Source of the DNA: Acinetobacter oleivorans DR1
GTDB taxonomy: Bacteria > Pseudomonadota > Gammaproteobacteria > Pseudomonadales > Moraxellaceae
Assembly (NCBI RefSeq): GCF_000196795.1
Contig: NC_014259.1
Coordinates: 1,426,001 to 1,490,000 of the forward strand
Length of the DNA stretch: 64,000 nucleotides
Reading direction: 5' to 3'
Each line of letters starts with the position of its first letter. The stretch's first letter is position 1. A program made the translations under genes and the position numbers. The notes under the pieces are model-generated. The model saw nothing but the letters and a program-made list of their open reading frames with translations. It was not told the origin of the DNA and searched no databases. This document shows, piece by piece, positions 44,446 through 52,854 of this stretch.

Positions 44446-44475
44446 TACATTAAAAAAGTTATATTTGAGCAAATT

Positions 44476-45179
44476 ATGAAAAAAATATTTTTATTATTAC
44501 GGGATTATTCTTATCTTTATCTAGCTCTATTAACGCCGCGACAATCCGTCTTTCGCCTGTGAATGTAGAAATATTAAGTAATCAAAATGCTTCATCAATT
44601 AGTTTATTTAATCAGTCAAATGAAAGTACTGATTTGCAGATTCGCGTATTTGAATGGACTCAAAAAAATGGACAAGATCAGTTAACACCTACAGATGAGA
44701 TTGCCATTAGTCCACCATTTTTAAAATTACAACCTAATGATTCTTATAACTTACGTGTAGTCAGAATTAATCCAACACCTATTTCTGGTGAAAAAACCTA
44801 TCGTATTATTATTGATGAGCTACCAAAACCAATTGATAGCCGTAAAGCTGCTCAAGGCGTAAATGTATTACTTCGCTCATCATTACCCGTATTTGTAGTC
44901 AATAAAGATGCGATCACTAAACTGAATTGGAAAATTGATACAAATCAGGAAGTACCTTCCTTAAACATTAGTAATATTGGAAACCGGCATGCACTTTTAA
45001 ATAATTTAATGCTTGTTGATACAACTGCGAATAAAAGTTACCCCATTAAAGTAAATACCGTGAATGGTTATATCCTTGCGGAGCAATCGCGAAGTTACTC
45101 TATTAATAATTTTACATATCAGCCAAATCATAAATACAGCGTATCTCTAACAGTTAATGGTAAGAAAACCACACTTTAA
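44476..45179 (+). CDS. Periplasmic pilus chaperone, signal peptide out of frame (A7 tract)
   Basis: The mature chaperone is coded in the frame from 44559 (or the preceding residues AATIRLSPVNVEIL...) to 45179, about 210 residues with the FGS/FGL chaperone features RVFEWTQKNGQ, LRVVRINPTPISGEKTYRI and LLRSSLPVFV. The only plausible start, ATG 44476, opens MKKIFLLL in another frame and stops at 44560-44562. Between them the signal peptide sequence (IFIITGLFLSLSSSINA) is in the mature frame: adding one A to the seven-A run at 44479-44485 would restore a normal protein. Either phase variation, transcriptional slippage, a sequencing error or inactivation explains this. Followed after 9 bases by the usher. 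Confidence 0.72.
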
Positions 45180-45188
45180 GAGGCTTAT

Positions 45189-47648
45189 ATGAAATACATT
45201 ATAGGTGTCTTATGTGTTACGTATTTTCCTGCGTATTCTTTTGCCGAACAGTTACAAGATTATACGAATACTGCGGTTCCTAGTGTTCCTAAATCAGTTG
45301 GTAGCAATAATAAATATACACAATTAGAGACGAATGAGCAGGATCAAGATGTTAATTTCATTAAATTATTTTTAAATGTTTCTATTAATTCTAATGCATC
45401 TGAAGACTTAGTTGCTGCGAAGCAATCTAAGGATGGAAAGTTATTTATTCGTTCAGGTGTGTTAAAAACTTTAAGACTAAAAATAGATGAGCAGCTTCCT
45501 GATAGCCAATGGGTGTGTATTAACGAGCTAAAAGGAATCCAGTTCAAATATTTAGAGAATGAACAGGCTCTAAATTTACAAGTTCCGTCGAGCATGTTAA
45601 CTGGTTACTCAGTTGATTTAAGCGGCCAGAAGGTCACCAGCCCTCATTTGCTGAAAATGAAGCCCTTAACCGCGGCTATTCTGAACTACAGCCTGTATAA
45701 CACTATAACCAATGACGAGAATGTTTTCTCAGGTTCGGCAGAAGGGATTTTTAACAGCGCAATTGGTAACTTTTCTTCGGGCGTTTTATACAACGGTAGT
45801 AATGAAACGAGTTATAGCCATGAAAAATGGGTGCGCTTAGAAAGTAAGTGGCAATATGTAGATCCTGAAAAAGTCAGGATATATACCTTAGGGGATTTTA
45901 TTTCCAATAGTTCTGATTGGGGGAATAGTGTACGTTTGGCGGGTTTCCAGTGGTCGAGTGCTTATACTCAACGAGGTGATATTGTCACGTCGGCATTCCC
46001 ACAATTTTCGGGTTCGGCAGCACTTCCTTCAACACTAGATTTATATGTTAACCAGCAAAAGATTTATTCAGGGCTTGTGCCATCAGGCCCGTTTGATATT
46101 AAGCAGCTCCCGTTTATTTCAGGCAATGAAGTGACTCTTGTGACTACTGATGCAACGGGTCAGCAGAGCATTACTAAACAGGCTTACTATTTTTCATCAA
46201 AAATTCTGGCAAAAGGTATTAATGAATTTTCAGTAGATGTTGGTGTTCCACGCTATAACTATGGGCTGTTTTCAAACGATTATGATGATGCCACTTTTGC
46301 TTCGGGTGCGATTCGATATGGCTACAGCAACTCACTGACCTTAAGTGGTGGTGCAGAGGCTTCAACAGATGGTTTATCGAACCTCGGGACGGGGTTTGCC
46401 AAGAATCTGTTTGGCTTTGGGGTGATTAATGCTGACATTGCAGCGAGTCAGTACAAAGATGAAAACGGTTATTCTGCTCTAGTCGGTTTAGAAGGGCGTA
46501 TTAGTAAAAATATTTCGTTTAATACCAGTTACCGTAAGGTATTTGATAACTACTTTGATCTTGCCCGTGTGTCTCAAATTCGATATTTAAAAGATAACCA
46601 AATGACTTCTGAGCCGCAGAACTACCTGAGCTACAGTGCGCTGGCAGATGAGATTTTTAGGGCAGGGATGAGCTATAACTTTTACGAAGGCTATAGCGCC
46701 TATCTGGGTTATAACCAGATTAAATATAGCGACAATGCTAATAAATTAGTATCTGCCAATTTAAGCGGAACTCTGAACAATAACTGGGGCTTTTATGCAT
46801 CGGCTTATAAAGATTATGAAAATCAAAAAGACTATGGCATTTACTTTGCGCTGCGCTATACACCATCTACCCGAGTTAATGCGATTACGAGTGTTTCTAG
46901 TGACAACGGCAGTCTAAGGTATCGCCAAGAATTATTCGGTTTATCAGAACCTCAAATCGGTTCATTTGGATGGGGAGGCTATGTTGAACGTGATCAGGAT
47001 GCGCAAGAGAATAATGCTTCAATTTATGGCTCTTACCGAGCTCGGGCAGCTTATCTGACAGGTCGATATAACCGAATTGGAGATAATGACCAAGTTGCAG
47101 TTTCAGCGACAGGATCATTGGTTGCGGCAGCAGGTCGGATTTTTGCGGCCAATGAAATTGGAGACGGCTACGCAGTTGTGACCAATGCTGGGCCACAAAG
47201 CCAAATTTTAAATGGTGGAGTAAATCTAGGAACAACAGATAAATCTGGAAGGTTTCTTATTCCAAGCCTCATGCCATATAGAGAGAACCATATTTATTTA
47301 GATCCATCGTATCTGCCTTTGAATTGGAGCGTGAAGTCTACAGACCAAAAAACAGTTGTAGGTTATCGCCAAGGTGGTCTTATTGACTTTGGTGCTCATC
47401 AGGTCATTTCTGGATTAGTGAAACTTGTTGACCAGAATAATTCACCTTTATTACCGGGCTATACGGTTCGAATTAATGGTCAGCAAGAGGGTGTAGTTGG
47501 CTACGACGGTGAAGTATTTATTCCAAACCTATTAAAGCAAAACCAGCTTGAAGTCGATCTTCTGGATCATGGTTCATGCCAAGTTGACTTCACATATAAC
47601 AGTAATCAGTACTCAACTAAAAAATTGGGACCTTATGTATGTCATTAA
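45189..47648 (+). CDS. Archaic chaperone-usher pilus outer-membrane usher
   Basis: 819 residues with a signal peptide ending SFA (residues 1-19), an N-terminal periplasmic domain, a long beta-barrel region with GDFISNSSDWGNSVRLAGFQWSS, a plug (LPSTLDLYVNQQKIYSG ... QAYYFSS) and C-terminal Ig-like domains (GGLIDFGAHQ ... VDFTYNSNQY). This is the CsuD/FimD-type assembly platform. AAGAGGC precedes the start and its end overlaps the tip-subunit gene by ten bases, so translational coupling is likely. Confidence 0.92.
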   Translation: MKYIIGVLCVTYFPAYSFAEQLQDYTNTAVPSVPKSVGSNNKYTQLETNEQDQDVNFIKLFLNVSINSNASEDLVAAKQSKDGKLFIRSGVLKTLRLKIDEQLPDSQWVCINELKGIQFKYLENEQALNLQVPSSMLTGYSVDLSGQKVTSPHLLKMKPLTAAILNYSLYNTITNDENVFSGSAEGIFNSAIGNFSSGVLYNGSNETSYSHEKWVRLESKWQYVDPEKVRIYTLGDFISNSSDWGNSVRLAGFQWSSAYTQRGDIVTSAFPQFSGSAALPSTLDLYVNQQKIYSGLVPSGPFDIKQLPFISGNEVTLVTTDATGQQSITKQAYYFSSKILAKGINEFSVDVGVPRYNYGLFSNDYDDATFASGAIRYGYSNSLTLSGGAEASTDGLSNLGTGFAKNLFGFGVINADIAASQYKDENGYSALVGLEGRISKNISFNTSYRKVFDNYFDLARVSQIRYLKDNQMTSEPQNYLSYSALADEIFRAGMSYNFYEGYSAYLGYNQIKYSDNANKLVSANLSGTLNNNWGFYASAYKDYENQKDYGIYFALRYTPSTRVNAITSVSSDNGSLRYRQELFGLSEPQIGSFGWGGYVERDQDAQENNASIYGSYRARAAYLTGRYNRIGDNDQVAVSATGSLVAAAGRIFAANEIGDGYAVVTNAGPQSQILNGGVNLGTTDKSGRFLIPSLMPYRENHIYLDPSYLPLNWSVKSTDQKTVVGYRQGGLIDFGAHQVISGLVKLVDQNNSPLLPGYTVRINGQQEGVVGYDGEVFIPNLLKQNQLEVDLLDHGSCQVDFTYNSNQYSTKKLGPYVCH

Positions 47649-48661
47649 ATATTATGAATAAGGCTCAAATAGAGAGCTATAAGAAATTTTCATTGTCTTT
47701 AAAATACTTTATAGGTATTTGCTTATTTTATCTTGTTTATGCATTTTTTAGTCCAGCACATGCTGCTTGTACGGTAGCTGGAACCACAAATAATACGTTT
47801 ACCTACACAGCAGCAAATATTAATAGTGATGCAACTGTAAACCTTTCAGGAACAATTACTTGTACGAATGGAGGAATAATACCTCAGATATCTCCATTTA
47901 TGTGTATGAAGACAGTATTTACAGGAGCAACTACTGCGAATAATAGTGTGACTTTACCATATACGGTCACTGCAACTGTAGGTGGAGCAGGTTCTTCTAC
48001 CACCAACCAAACCTCCAATGTTTGGTATGGTCCAGTGGTAACACTTGCTTCAAATAATATTCTTAGCTACTCAGTAAATGTGAAAGTACCAGCTCGAACG
48101 GGGTCACTCATTGCCTACCCTAAAGGAACCTATACAGCTACGGTTCAACTATTTTGGGATATGGATCTTTTAGCGGTGTTATGTTTAGGTGATTTACTCA
48201 GCTGGGACTCTGGAAATGTAACTTTAACAGCGAATTTTGTGGTACCAAGTATGTGCCAATTAAACTCAACCTCAACAGTAGATTTCAGCAATATTAATGA
48301 TATTAGTACGACTAAGCGGGATTACACAGCGCAAGGAGCAGTAAATTCGACCTGTAATTATGGAACGCCATATAGCATTTATTTAGGAGATGGAAACAAC
48401 CGTATTGCTGGGGGATTCAGGCGTATGACCAATGGTAATAATGAATATATTCCCTATCAGTTATATAAAGACTCTAACTATAGTACGGTGTGGGATGCCA
48501 CAGGTGGCGTAACCAATGTTGGGGGAGCCGGTGGGGTATCGGGTACAGGAACAGGTAGCGCTCAAAGCACACCTGTCTATGGAAAAATTCCACAAGGTAC
48601 TTCCATTGCAAGTACACCAGGAAATTATTCTGATAGTGTTGTTGTGACAGTAACTTATTAA
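47639..48661 (+). CDS. Pilus tip adhesin with two spore-coat-U domains
   Basis: 340 residues. An N-terminal hydrophobic segment (about 24-41, ending FSPAHAA) is the signal peptide; a first SCPU-like domain (CTVAGTTNNTFTYTAA...) and a second (MCQLNSTSTVDFSNIN ... VYGKIPQGTSIASTPGNYSDSVVVTVTY) make a CsuE-like two-domain tip protein. The last strand mirrors that of the pilin. The start at 47639 overlaps the usher stop; ATG 47654 is possible. Last gene of the operon. Confidence 0.87.
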   Translation: MSLNIMNKAQIESYKKFSLSLKYFIGICLFYLVYAFFSPAHAACTVAGTTNNTFTYTAANINSDATVNLSGTITCTNGGIIPQISPFMCMKTVFTGATTANNSVTLPYTVTATVGGAGSSTTNQTSNVWYGPVVTLASNNILSYSVNVKVPARTGSLIAYPKGTYTATVQLFWDMDLLAVLCLGDLLSWDSGNVTLTANFVVPSMCQLNSTSTVDFSNINDISTTKRDYTAQGAVNSTCNYGTPYSIYLGDGNNRIAGGFRRMTNGNNEYIPYQLYKDSNYSTVWDATGGVTNVGGAGGVSGTGTGSAQSTPVYGKIPQGTSIASTPGNYSDSVVVTVTY

Positions 48662-48671
48662 TTTATCAAAT

Positions 48672-48712
48672 ATACGCGGTTCTATGTTAGTCGCATAGTT
48701 CCGCGTAATTTC
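48672..48712 (+). terminator. Structured hairpin at the end of the pilus operon
   Basis: Arms ACGCGG-TT-CTATG and CATAG-TT-CCGCGT pair with one internal mismatch; only AATTTC follows, so termination efficiency is uncertain. Confidence 0.55.
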
Positions 48713-48889
48713 AATTATATTCATTAAAAATGGCTAAACATAAAATTATATAAATCAATTAATTTTGGCTTTTTAAAACTTATTCGTCATCAAAAACAGT
48801 TTGACTTAAAAATACATTCTGTATATTTATTGATTAGTTCTAAAAAAGAACTAGTGAGCTAAACACGCAATTAAAATAAAGGTGAATAA

Positions 48890-49576
48890 ATGTCGGATAT
48901 TATTTTGCATCAATGGGAAATTTCCCCATTTTGTCAGAAAGTTTCAAGAATTTTAAAATTTAAAGGAATCTCATTTGACACAGTTAACTATAATGGCATT
49001 TTGGGGGCTAAAGTTCCTTTGCTCAGTAAAGTGGGTAAAGTACCTGTAATTGACCATAATGGACAGCGAATTCAAGACAGTACCCGAATTGCTCGCTACC
49101 TAGAAGAAACTTATCCAGATACACCACGGCTTTATCCTGAAGATCCAAATCAAAAAGCACTTGCAGAACTGTGGGAAGACTGGGCAGATGAAGCTCTCTA
49201 TTTTTATGAAGTCTATTTCCGCGTAAATGACCCAGATGCGCTAGAAGAAGCAATTCGCATTAGCAGTATTGGCCGCCCAGCGTATGAAAGACCAATGGTA
49301 AAAGGATTTATTTTAGCCGAGTTAAAAACACAGCTTTTCTTTCAAGGTCTAGGTCGAATGAAAGCTGAAAATGTTGAAGCAGAGTTTAGAAGACACCTTG
49401 ACCGTATCGAACAAGTTTTATCGCAAAGTGAATGGCTAGTTGGAGACTCTCAGACAATTGCCGACATTGCGGTGGTCGCTCAACTTGGTGAAGTGGTTCG
49501 CACAAGCAAAAAATTTAGTAAAGAAATTTTGGATCGTCCGTTTATTGCTTTATGGTATAAAAAACAAACAGGGTGA
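48890..49576 (+). CDS. Glutathione S-transferase family protein
   Basis: 228 residues, thioredoxin-like N-terminal domain (SPFCQKVSRILKFKGISF, then GKVPVIDHNGQRIQDSTRIARYLEE, which binds glutathione) and an all-helical C-terminal domain. A Cys in SPFC replaces the Tyr/Ser of some classes, so it may be beta- or omega-like. The substrate is unknown. AAGGTG before ATG. Its stop overlaps the SDR start region by two bases of spacing, hence likely co-transcription. Confidence 0.88.
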   Translation: MSDIILHQWEISPFCQKVSRILKFKGISFDTVNYNGILGAKVPLLSKVGKVPVIDHNGQRIQDSTRIARYLEETYPDTPRLYPEDPNQKALAELWEDWADEALYFYEVYFRVNDPDALEEAIRISSIGRPAYERPMVKGFILAELKTQLFFQGLGRMKAENVEAEFRRHLDRIEQVLSQSEWLVGDSQTIADIAVVAQLGEVVRTSKKFSKEILDRPFIALWYKKQTG

Positions 49577-49577
49577 A

Positions 49578-50345
49578 ATGACCATGACATTAGCAACACC
49601 AGATAAAAAAATAGATTGTGCAGTTGTCATTGGCGTTGGTGCATTACAAGGTATTGGTGCAGCCGTGAGCCATCGTTTTGCAAAAGAAGGTTTAAAAGTT
49701 TATGTCGCTGGGCGTACTTTCCAGAAAATTGAAGCAGTGGCTGCCGAAATTCATTCGAAAGGTGGGGACGCTGTCGCATTTCGTCTAGATGCAGAAGATA
49801 TAAAGCAAGTACAAGCTTTATTTGACACAATCACCAGTCAAAATGAGCGCATTACTGCTGTCATTCATAATGTGGGGGGAAATATTCCCTCAATCTTTTT
49901 ACGCAGTCCGCTGTCGTTTTTTACGCAAATGTGGCAATCCACTTTTTTATCAGCTTATTTAGTTTCTCAAATCTGTCTGAAAATCTTTAAAGATCAAAAC
50001 CACGGTACGCTTATTTTTACAGGTGCGAGCGCTTCTTTACGAGGGAAACCTTTTTTCGCAGCTTTTACCATGGGTAAATCTGCTTTGCGGGCTTATGCAC
50101 TCAATCTAGTTCAAATCTATAAATCACAAGACATACATATTGCTCATGTGATTATTGATGGAATGGTCGATGGCGATAGGGTAAATAAAGCATTATTTGG
50201 TCTGGGGCGGTTAGCCCGACTTACACGTGGCACGGGTGGCCTCAATATTGATGCAATTGCAGAAAACTATTGGATGCTTTATCAACAAACACCGAAGCTT
50301 TGGACACATGAACTCGATTTACGCCCTTACCAAGAAAAATTTTGA
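49578..50345 (+). CDS. Short-chain dehydrogenase/reductase, catalytic Tyr replaced
   Basis: Rossmann-fold oxidoreductase of 255 residues. The nucleotide-binding loop is GVGALQGIGAAVSHRFA, with VAGRTFQKIEAVAAEI next and the NNAG-like NVGGNIP later. The active-site motif YxxxK reads FTMGK (in AAFTMGKSALRAYAL), so the catalytic tyrosine is Phe; the Ser is in GASASLR. The enzyme may be inactive, or an altered SDR. ATG 49578 begins two bases after the GST stop with AGGGTG close upstream. Confidence 0.85.
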   Translation: MTMTLATPDKKIDCAVVIGVGALQGIGAAVSHRFAKEGLKVYVAGRTFQKIEAVAAEIHSKGGDAVAFRLDAEDIKQVQALFDTITSQNERITAVIHNVGGNIPSIFLRSPLSFFTQMWQSTFLSAYLVSQICLKIFKDQNHGTLIFTGASASLRGKPFFAAFTMGKSALRAYALNLVQIYKSQDIHIAHVIIDGMVDGDRVNKALFGLGRLARLTRGTGGLNIDAIAENYWMLYQQTPKLWTHELDLRPYQEKF

Positions 50346-50356
50346 GAGAGACTAAA

Positions 50357-51040
50357 ATGCTAAAAAAAATATGTCAGAGATTTCAAAAAAAGCAGGGCTG
50401 TGTTGTCGTTGCTGGTCATGATTTACACTTAATCGAGCGTGATTTTGTAATTCTAGATAAAAACGCACAATTTCCATTACACCTTTATCAAGTTGTGCAT
50501 GATTCAGCTGTGCAAAAAATCCAAGTTCAGTCAATCAATGATGGCGTAACAGCAGTTCATTTGAACTTAGTAAATGCAGATCATTTAAAAAGCTTGGTGC
50601 GTTATATTTCCACTCAAAGACATACAATTGAACTCTGTGTGTTTCAGCCGAATTTTTCATCTTCGCCAAATATTGAGGCTTTATCTTTAGAAGAGATTGA
50701 ACACAATTGGCAGACCACAGGCTTAAGTGCAGTGAGTGTAGCGCAAGCTGTGATTAAGCCGATGTTAAAGGAGCAGCGGGGCACTCTTATTTTTCTTGGT
50801 GCACCATTTAACAACTCGACCCATTACGATGTGTTAAGCCAAAGCATGTTTGCGGGTATTCGTGCTTTAGCGCAGTCATTAGCAAGAGAGTTTCATCCTA
50901 AAGGCATTCATATTAGCTATTGCATGGTTGAAAAATGGGATGGGCAGGACCAACACTTTATTTCATCTGTTAAGCAAGTGTGCCAACACATCTATCAGCA
51001 GCCTGATTCGGCATGGAGCCAAGAACTCAGCCTATCTTGA
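50357..51040 (+). CDS. SDR-like protein, degenerate NAD-binding motif
   Basis: 227 residues from ATG 50357, 11 bases after the preceding SDR gene, so the GST and the two SDR genes form an operon. The C-terminal part keeps SDR features (LIFLGAPFNNSTHYDVLSQSMFAGIRALAQSLAREFHPKGIHIS), but the N-terminal glycine-rich TGxxxGxG is missing (it begins VVVAGHDLHLIERDFV) and YxxxK is absent. Probably a non-catalytic partner of the first SDR, or a decayed paralogue. Confidence 0.7.
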   Translation: MLKKICQRFQKKQGCVVVAGHDLHLIERDFVILDKNAQFPLHLYQVVHDSAVQKIQVQSINDGVTAVHLNLVNADHLKSLVRYISTQRHTIELCVFQPNFSSSPNIEALSLEEIEHNWQTTGLSAVSVAQAVIKPMLKEQRGTLIFLGAPFNNSTHYDVLSQSMFAGIRALAQSLAREFHPKGIHISYCMVEKWDGQDQHFISSVKQVCQHIYQQPDSAWSQELSLS

Positions 51041-51118
51041 AATTTTACTTTCGCATGTTGTTAAAATACAGTACTGATCTGGAATGACGACAGAACAATA
51101 ATTTCGATAGGTATTTAC

Positions 51119-51676
51119 ATGGCAAAAATTAAGAGTACTCAGCCAGCTGTTAAAGTGGTTTGTACGTTGGCAGCTTTCATGTGTGTTTCTTCATTAGCAC
51201 AAGCATATCAATATGATCAAACTGCTCGTTTAATTAACGAGCGTTTATCTTATATGAAAGATGTCGCGGGTTATAAAGCAGAACAGCATTTGCCGATTGA
51301 AGATTTAACTCAAGAAAAGAAAGTTCTCGATCAATCACTTTCTGAAGCCGATTCTTTTGGCCTAAATAGTGAAACAGTTAAGCCATTTATTGTGACTCAA
51401 ATGAATGTTGCGAAGGTAATTCAGTACCGATATCGCGCAGACTGGTTGTCGAGTCCAGAAACTAATTGGAAACCGCAAGATTTAGCCGAAGTACGTTTAA
51501 AAATTAGTACGCTAAATACTGAGCTTTTAAAAAATATTGCCTATGAACTCAAGAAAAATAATAATAAAGCACCTCATAGCTGTAGCTACATGTGGTCTGT
51601 ACAGCATCCTCAACTTAAAGAGGCCGATAAAAAAGCTTTATGTATGACATTAAATAAAATTAAGTTAAGAGAATGA
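51119..51676 (+). CDS. Periplasmic (gamma-type) chorismate mutase
   Basis: 185 residues with a signal peptide ending AQA (residues 1-29), then RLINERLSYMKDVAGYKAEQHLPIEDLTQEKKVLDQSL, the signature of secreted *AroQ (AroQ-gamma) chorismate mutases: paired Arg and Lys contacts on helix 1 and LxPIEDxxxE. Two Cys near the C-terminus (CSYM and LCMTL) may form a disulfide. It turns chorismate to prephenate outside the cytoplasm; the physiological role of such exported enzymes is not clear. Followed by the C4-like RNA locus. Confidence 0.88.
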   Translation: MAKIKSTQPAVKVVCTLAAFMCVSSLAQAYQYDQTARLINERLSYMKDVAGYKAEQHLPIEDLTQEKKVLDQSLSEADSFGLNSETVKPFIVTQMNVAKVIQYRYRADWLSSPETNWKPQDLAEVRLKISTLNTELLKNIAYELKKNNNKAPHSCSYMWSVQHPQLKEADKKALCMTLNKIKLRE

Positions 51677-51716
51677 AAAACAATAATTATTTAACCATTT
51701 TCTAGTCAATATCACA

Positions 51717-51745
51717 TTGACACCCAAAACCTCTCCGATTATCCT
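51717..51745 (+). promoter_or_regulatory. Consensus sigma70 promoter of a C4-like RNA
   Basis: A perfect -35 box TTGACA (51717-51722), a 17-base spacer and TATCCT (51740-51745) predict a start near 51752, just before a 5' hairpin CTGGC/GCCAG (51753-51768). Confidence 0.75.
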
Positions 51746-51751
51746 TTGCCT

Positions 51752-51910
51752 GCTGGCCACATTGCCAGTCGGTTTTAGCAGACCGTTTTCATCTAGGACA
51801 TCAAAAAAGTAATTTTTTGGTGTCGAACTCGTTCGTCTCCCTTCGTAGCGGTAGGACGGAGGAGGGACGCCCTCGGGCGTGCCGGTTCCTAGATGACTGG
51901 TCTGCTAACC
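51752..51910 (+). ncRNA. C4-like antisense RNA (structured leader)
   Basis: The segment folds into a 5' hairpin and then a long stem: TTAGCAGACC (51775-51784) pairs with GGTCTGCTAA (51899-51908), and CATCTAGGA (51790-51798) with TCCTAGATG (51887-51895). Inside are hairpins CGAAC/GTTCG and ACGCC/GGCGT. TCCTAGATG is also exactly complementary to CATCTAGGA at 51966-51974, the ribosome-site region of the 30-codon frame at 51982, and CTGCTAA (51902-51908) to TTAGCAG (51937-51943). These a'/b' and a/b relations are those of the phage P1/P7 C4 RNA, which comes from the same transcript as its target. Confidence 0.72.
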
Positions 51911-51965
51911 CTTCTTCGTTCTGCCACCATAATCATTTAGCAGTGATTTGGCAGAACTTCTATTT

Positions 51966-51979
51966 CATCTAGGAGTTCG
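51966..51979 (+). promoter_or_regulatory. Ribosome site targeted by the upstream RNA
   Basis: AGGAG, six bases before ATG 51982, lies within the CATCTAGGA element that is complementary to the upstream RNA. Pairing there would block translation of the small frame. Confidence 0.65.
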
Positions 51980-51981
51980 TT

Positions 51982-52074
51982 ATGCGTACTATTTCATCTC
52001 TCTCATTGGTAGTCCTTGCCAAAGTCTTTACGCCTATACCTCACTGGCATTTAAAGCGGTTTAATCGACTATAG
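51982..52074 (+). CDS. Small 30-aa leader ORF behind C4-like RNA
   Basis: ATG with an ideal AGGAG spaced six bases; the frame reads MRTISSLSLVVLAKVFTPIP and continues HWHLKRFNRL before TAG. Hydrophobic first half, basic second half. It occupies the place of the icd-type leader frame that C4 RNA controls in P1. Absence of other supporting homology keeps confidence moderate. Confidence 0.5.
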   Translation: MRTISSLSLVVLAKVFTPIPHWHLKRFNRL

Positions 52075-52135
52075 GTTTTAACCTTTAGATCATTACGACT
52101 AAAAAATCATATCAACAATAAAGCCTGAGATATGT

Positions 52136-52157
52136 AAGGCAGGATTTGCGCTGCCTT
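52136..52157 (+). other. Hairpin between the leader ORF and the TetR gene
   Basis: AAGGCAG and CTGCCTT arms with an 8-base loop; no U-tract. May take part in termination or in processing between the small frame and the downstream regulator gene. Confidence 0.4.
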
Positions 52158-52240
52158 GATGTGCCTGTTTTTAGCACTCAATTTAAGAGTGACGGCATTT
52201 TTATCTCATTTATATACAACAAAAAATTATTTTAAACGGT

Positions 52241-52801
52241 ATGTCTATGCCAACTTTAGAAGCATCATTTAAAGCACTGCGAGTGCTGCACGTGGCAAGA
52301 AATTTATTTAATCAATATGGCTTTAATAATGTCGGTGTAGACCGAATTGTTAAGGATGCCAAAATACCCAAAGCCACTTTTTATAACTGCTTTTCATGTA
52401 AAGAAAAACTTGTCGAGATGTGTCTGACTTTTCAAAAAGATGCGTTAAAAGACGAGGTGTTTTCGATTATCCATTCGTACCGTGAACTTATGGTTTTCGA
52501 TAAATTAAAGAAAATCTTTTTTTTACATGCTGATTTAGAAGGGTTTTATCATTTGCAGTTTAAAGCCATTTTTGAAATTGAAAAGCTTTATCCCACAGCC
52601 TACAAAATCGTCAGTGACTATCGAAATTGGTTCATTAAAGAAATTTATAAGCTGATTTTAACCGTAAAAGTTACCGCTACACTTGAAGACGCTTACATGT
52701 TTTTGTTTGTGATTGATGGGGCAATGGTTCAGCTTTTAAGTGCGAATAAGATCGATGAAAGAGATAAGTTATTAGAATATTTTATGTCGATGCTTACTTA
52801 A
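52241..52801 (+). CDS. TetR/AcrR-family transcriptional regulator
   Basis: 186 residues. The N-terminal helix-turn-helix is VDRIVKDAKIPKATFYNCFSCKEKLVEMC (about residues 31-59), the standard TetR pattern; the rest is the helical ligand-binding domain. The gene lies 166 bases after the small leader frame of the C4-like RNA and is in the same direction, so the RNA may govern it, but its own targets are unknown. ATG 52241 has no strong ribosome site, in line with coupling or an alternative start. Confidence 0.85.
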   Translation: MSMPTLEASFKALRVLHVARNLFNQYGFNNVGVDRIVKDAKIPKATFYNCFSCKEKLVEMCLTFQKDALKDEVFSIIHSYRELMVFDKLKKIFFLHADLEGFYHLQFKAIFEIEKLYPTAYKIVSDYRNWFIKEIYKLILTVKVTATLEDAYMFLFVIDGAMVQLLSANKIDERDKLLEYFMSMLT

Positions 52802-52829
52802 ATTGGCGAAGACTTTAATGTTTAAAGAT

Positions 52830-52849
52830 AAGCCCTCAAGTGAGGGCTT
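52830..52849. terminator. Terminator between TetR gene and the small exported protein
   Basis: AAGCCCTCA-AG-TGAGGGCTT hairpin, short T tract only; lies between convergent genes. Confidence 0.7.
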
Positions 52850-52854
52850 CTAAC

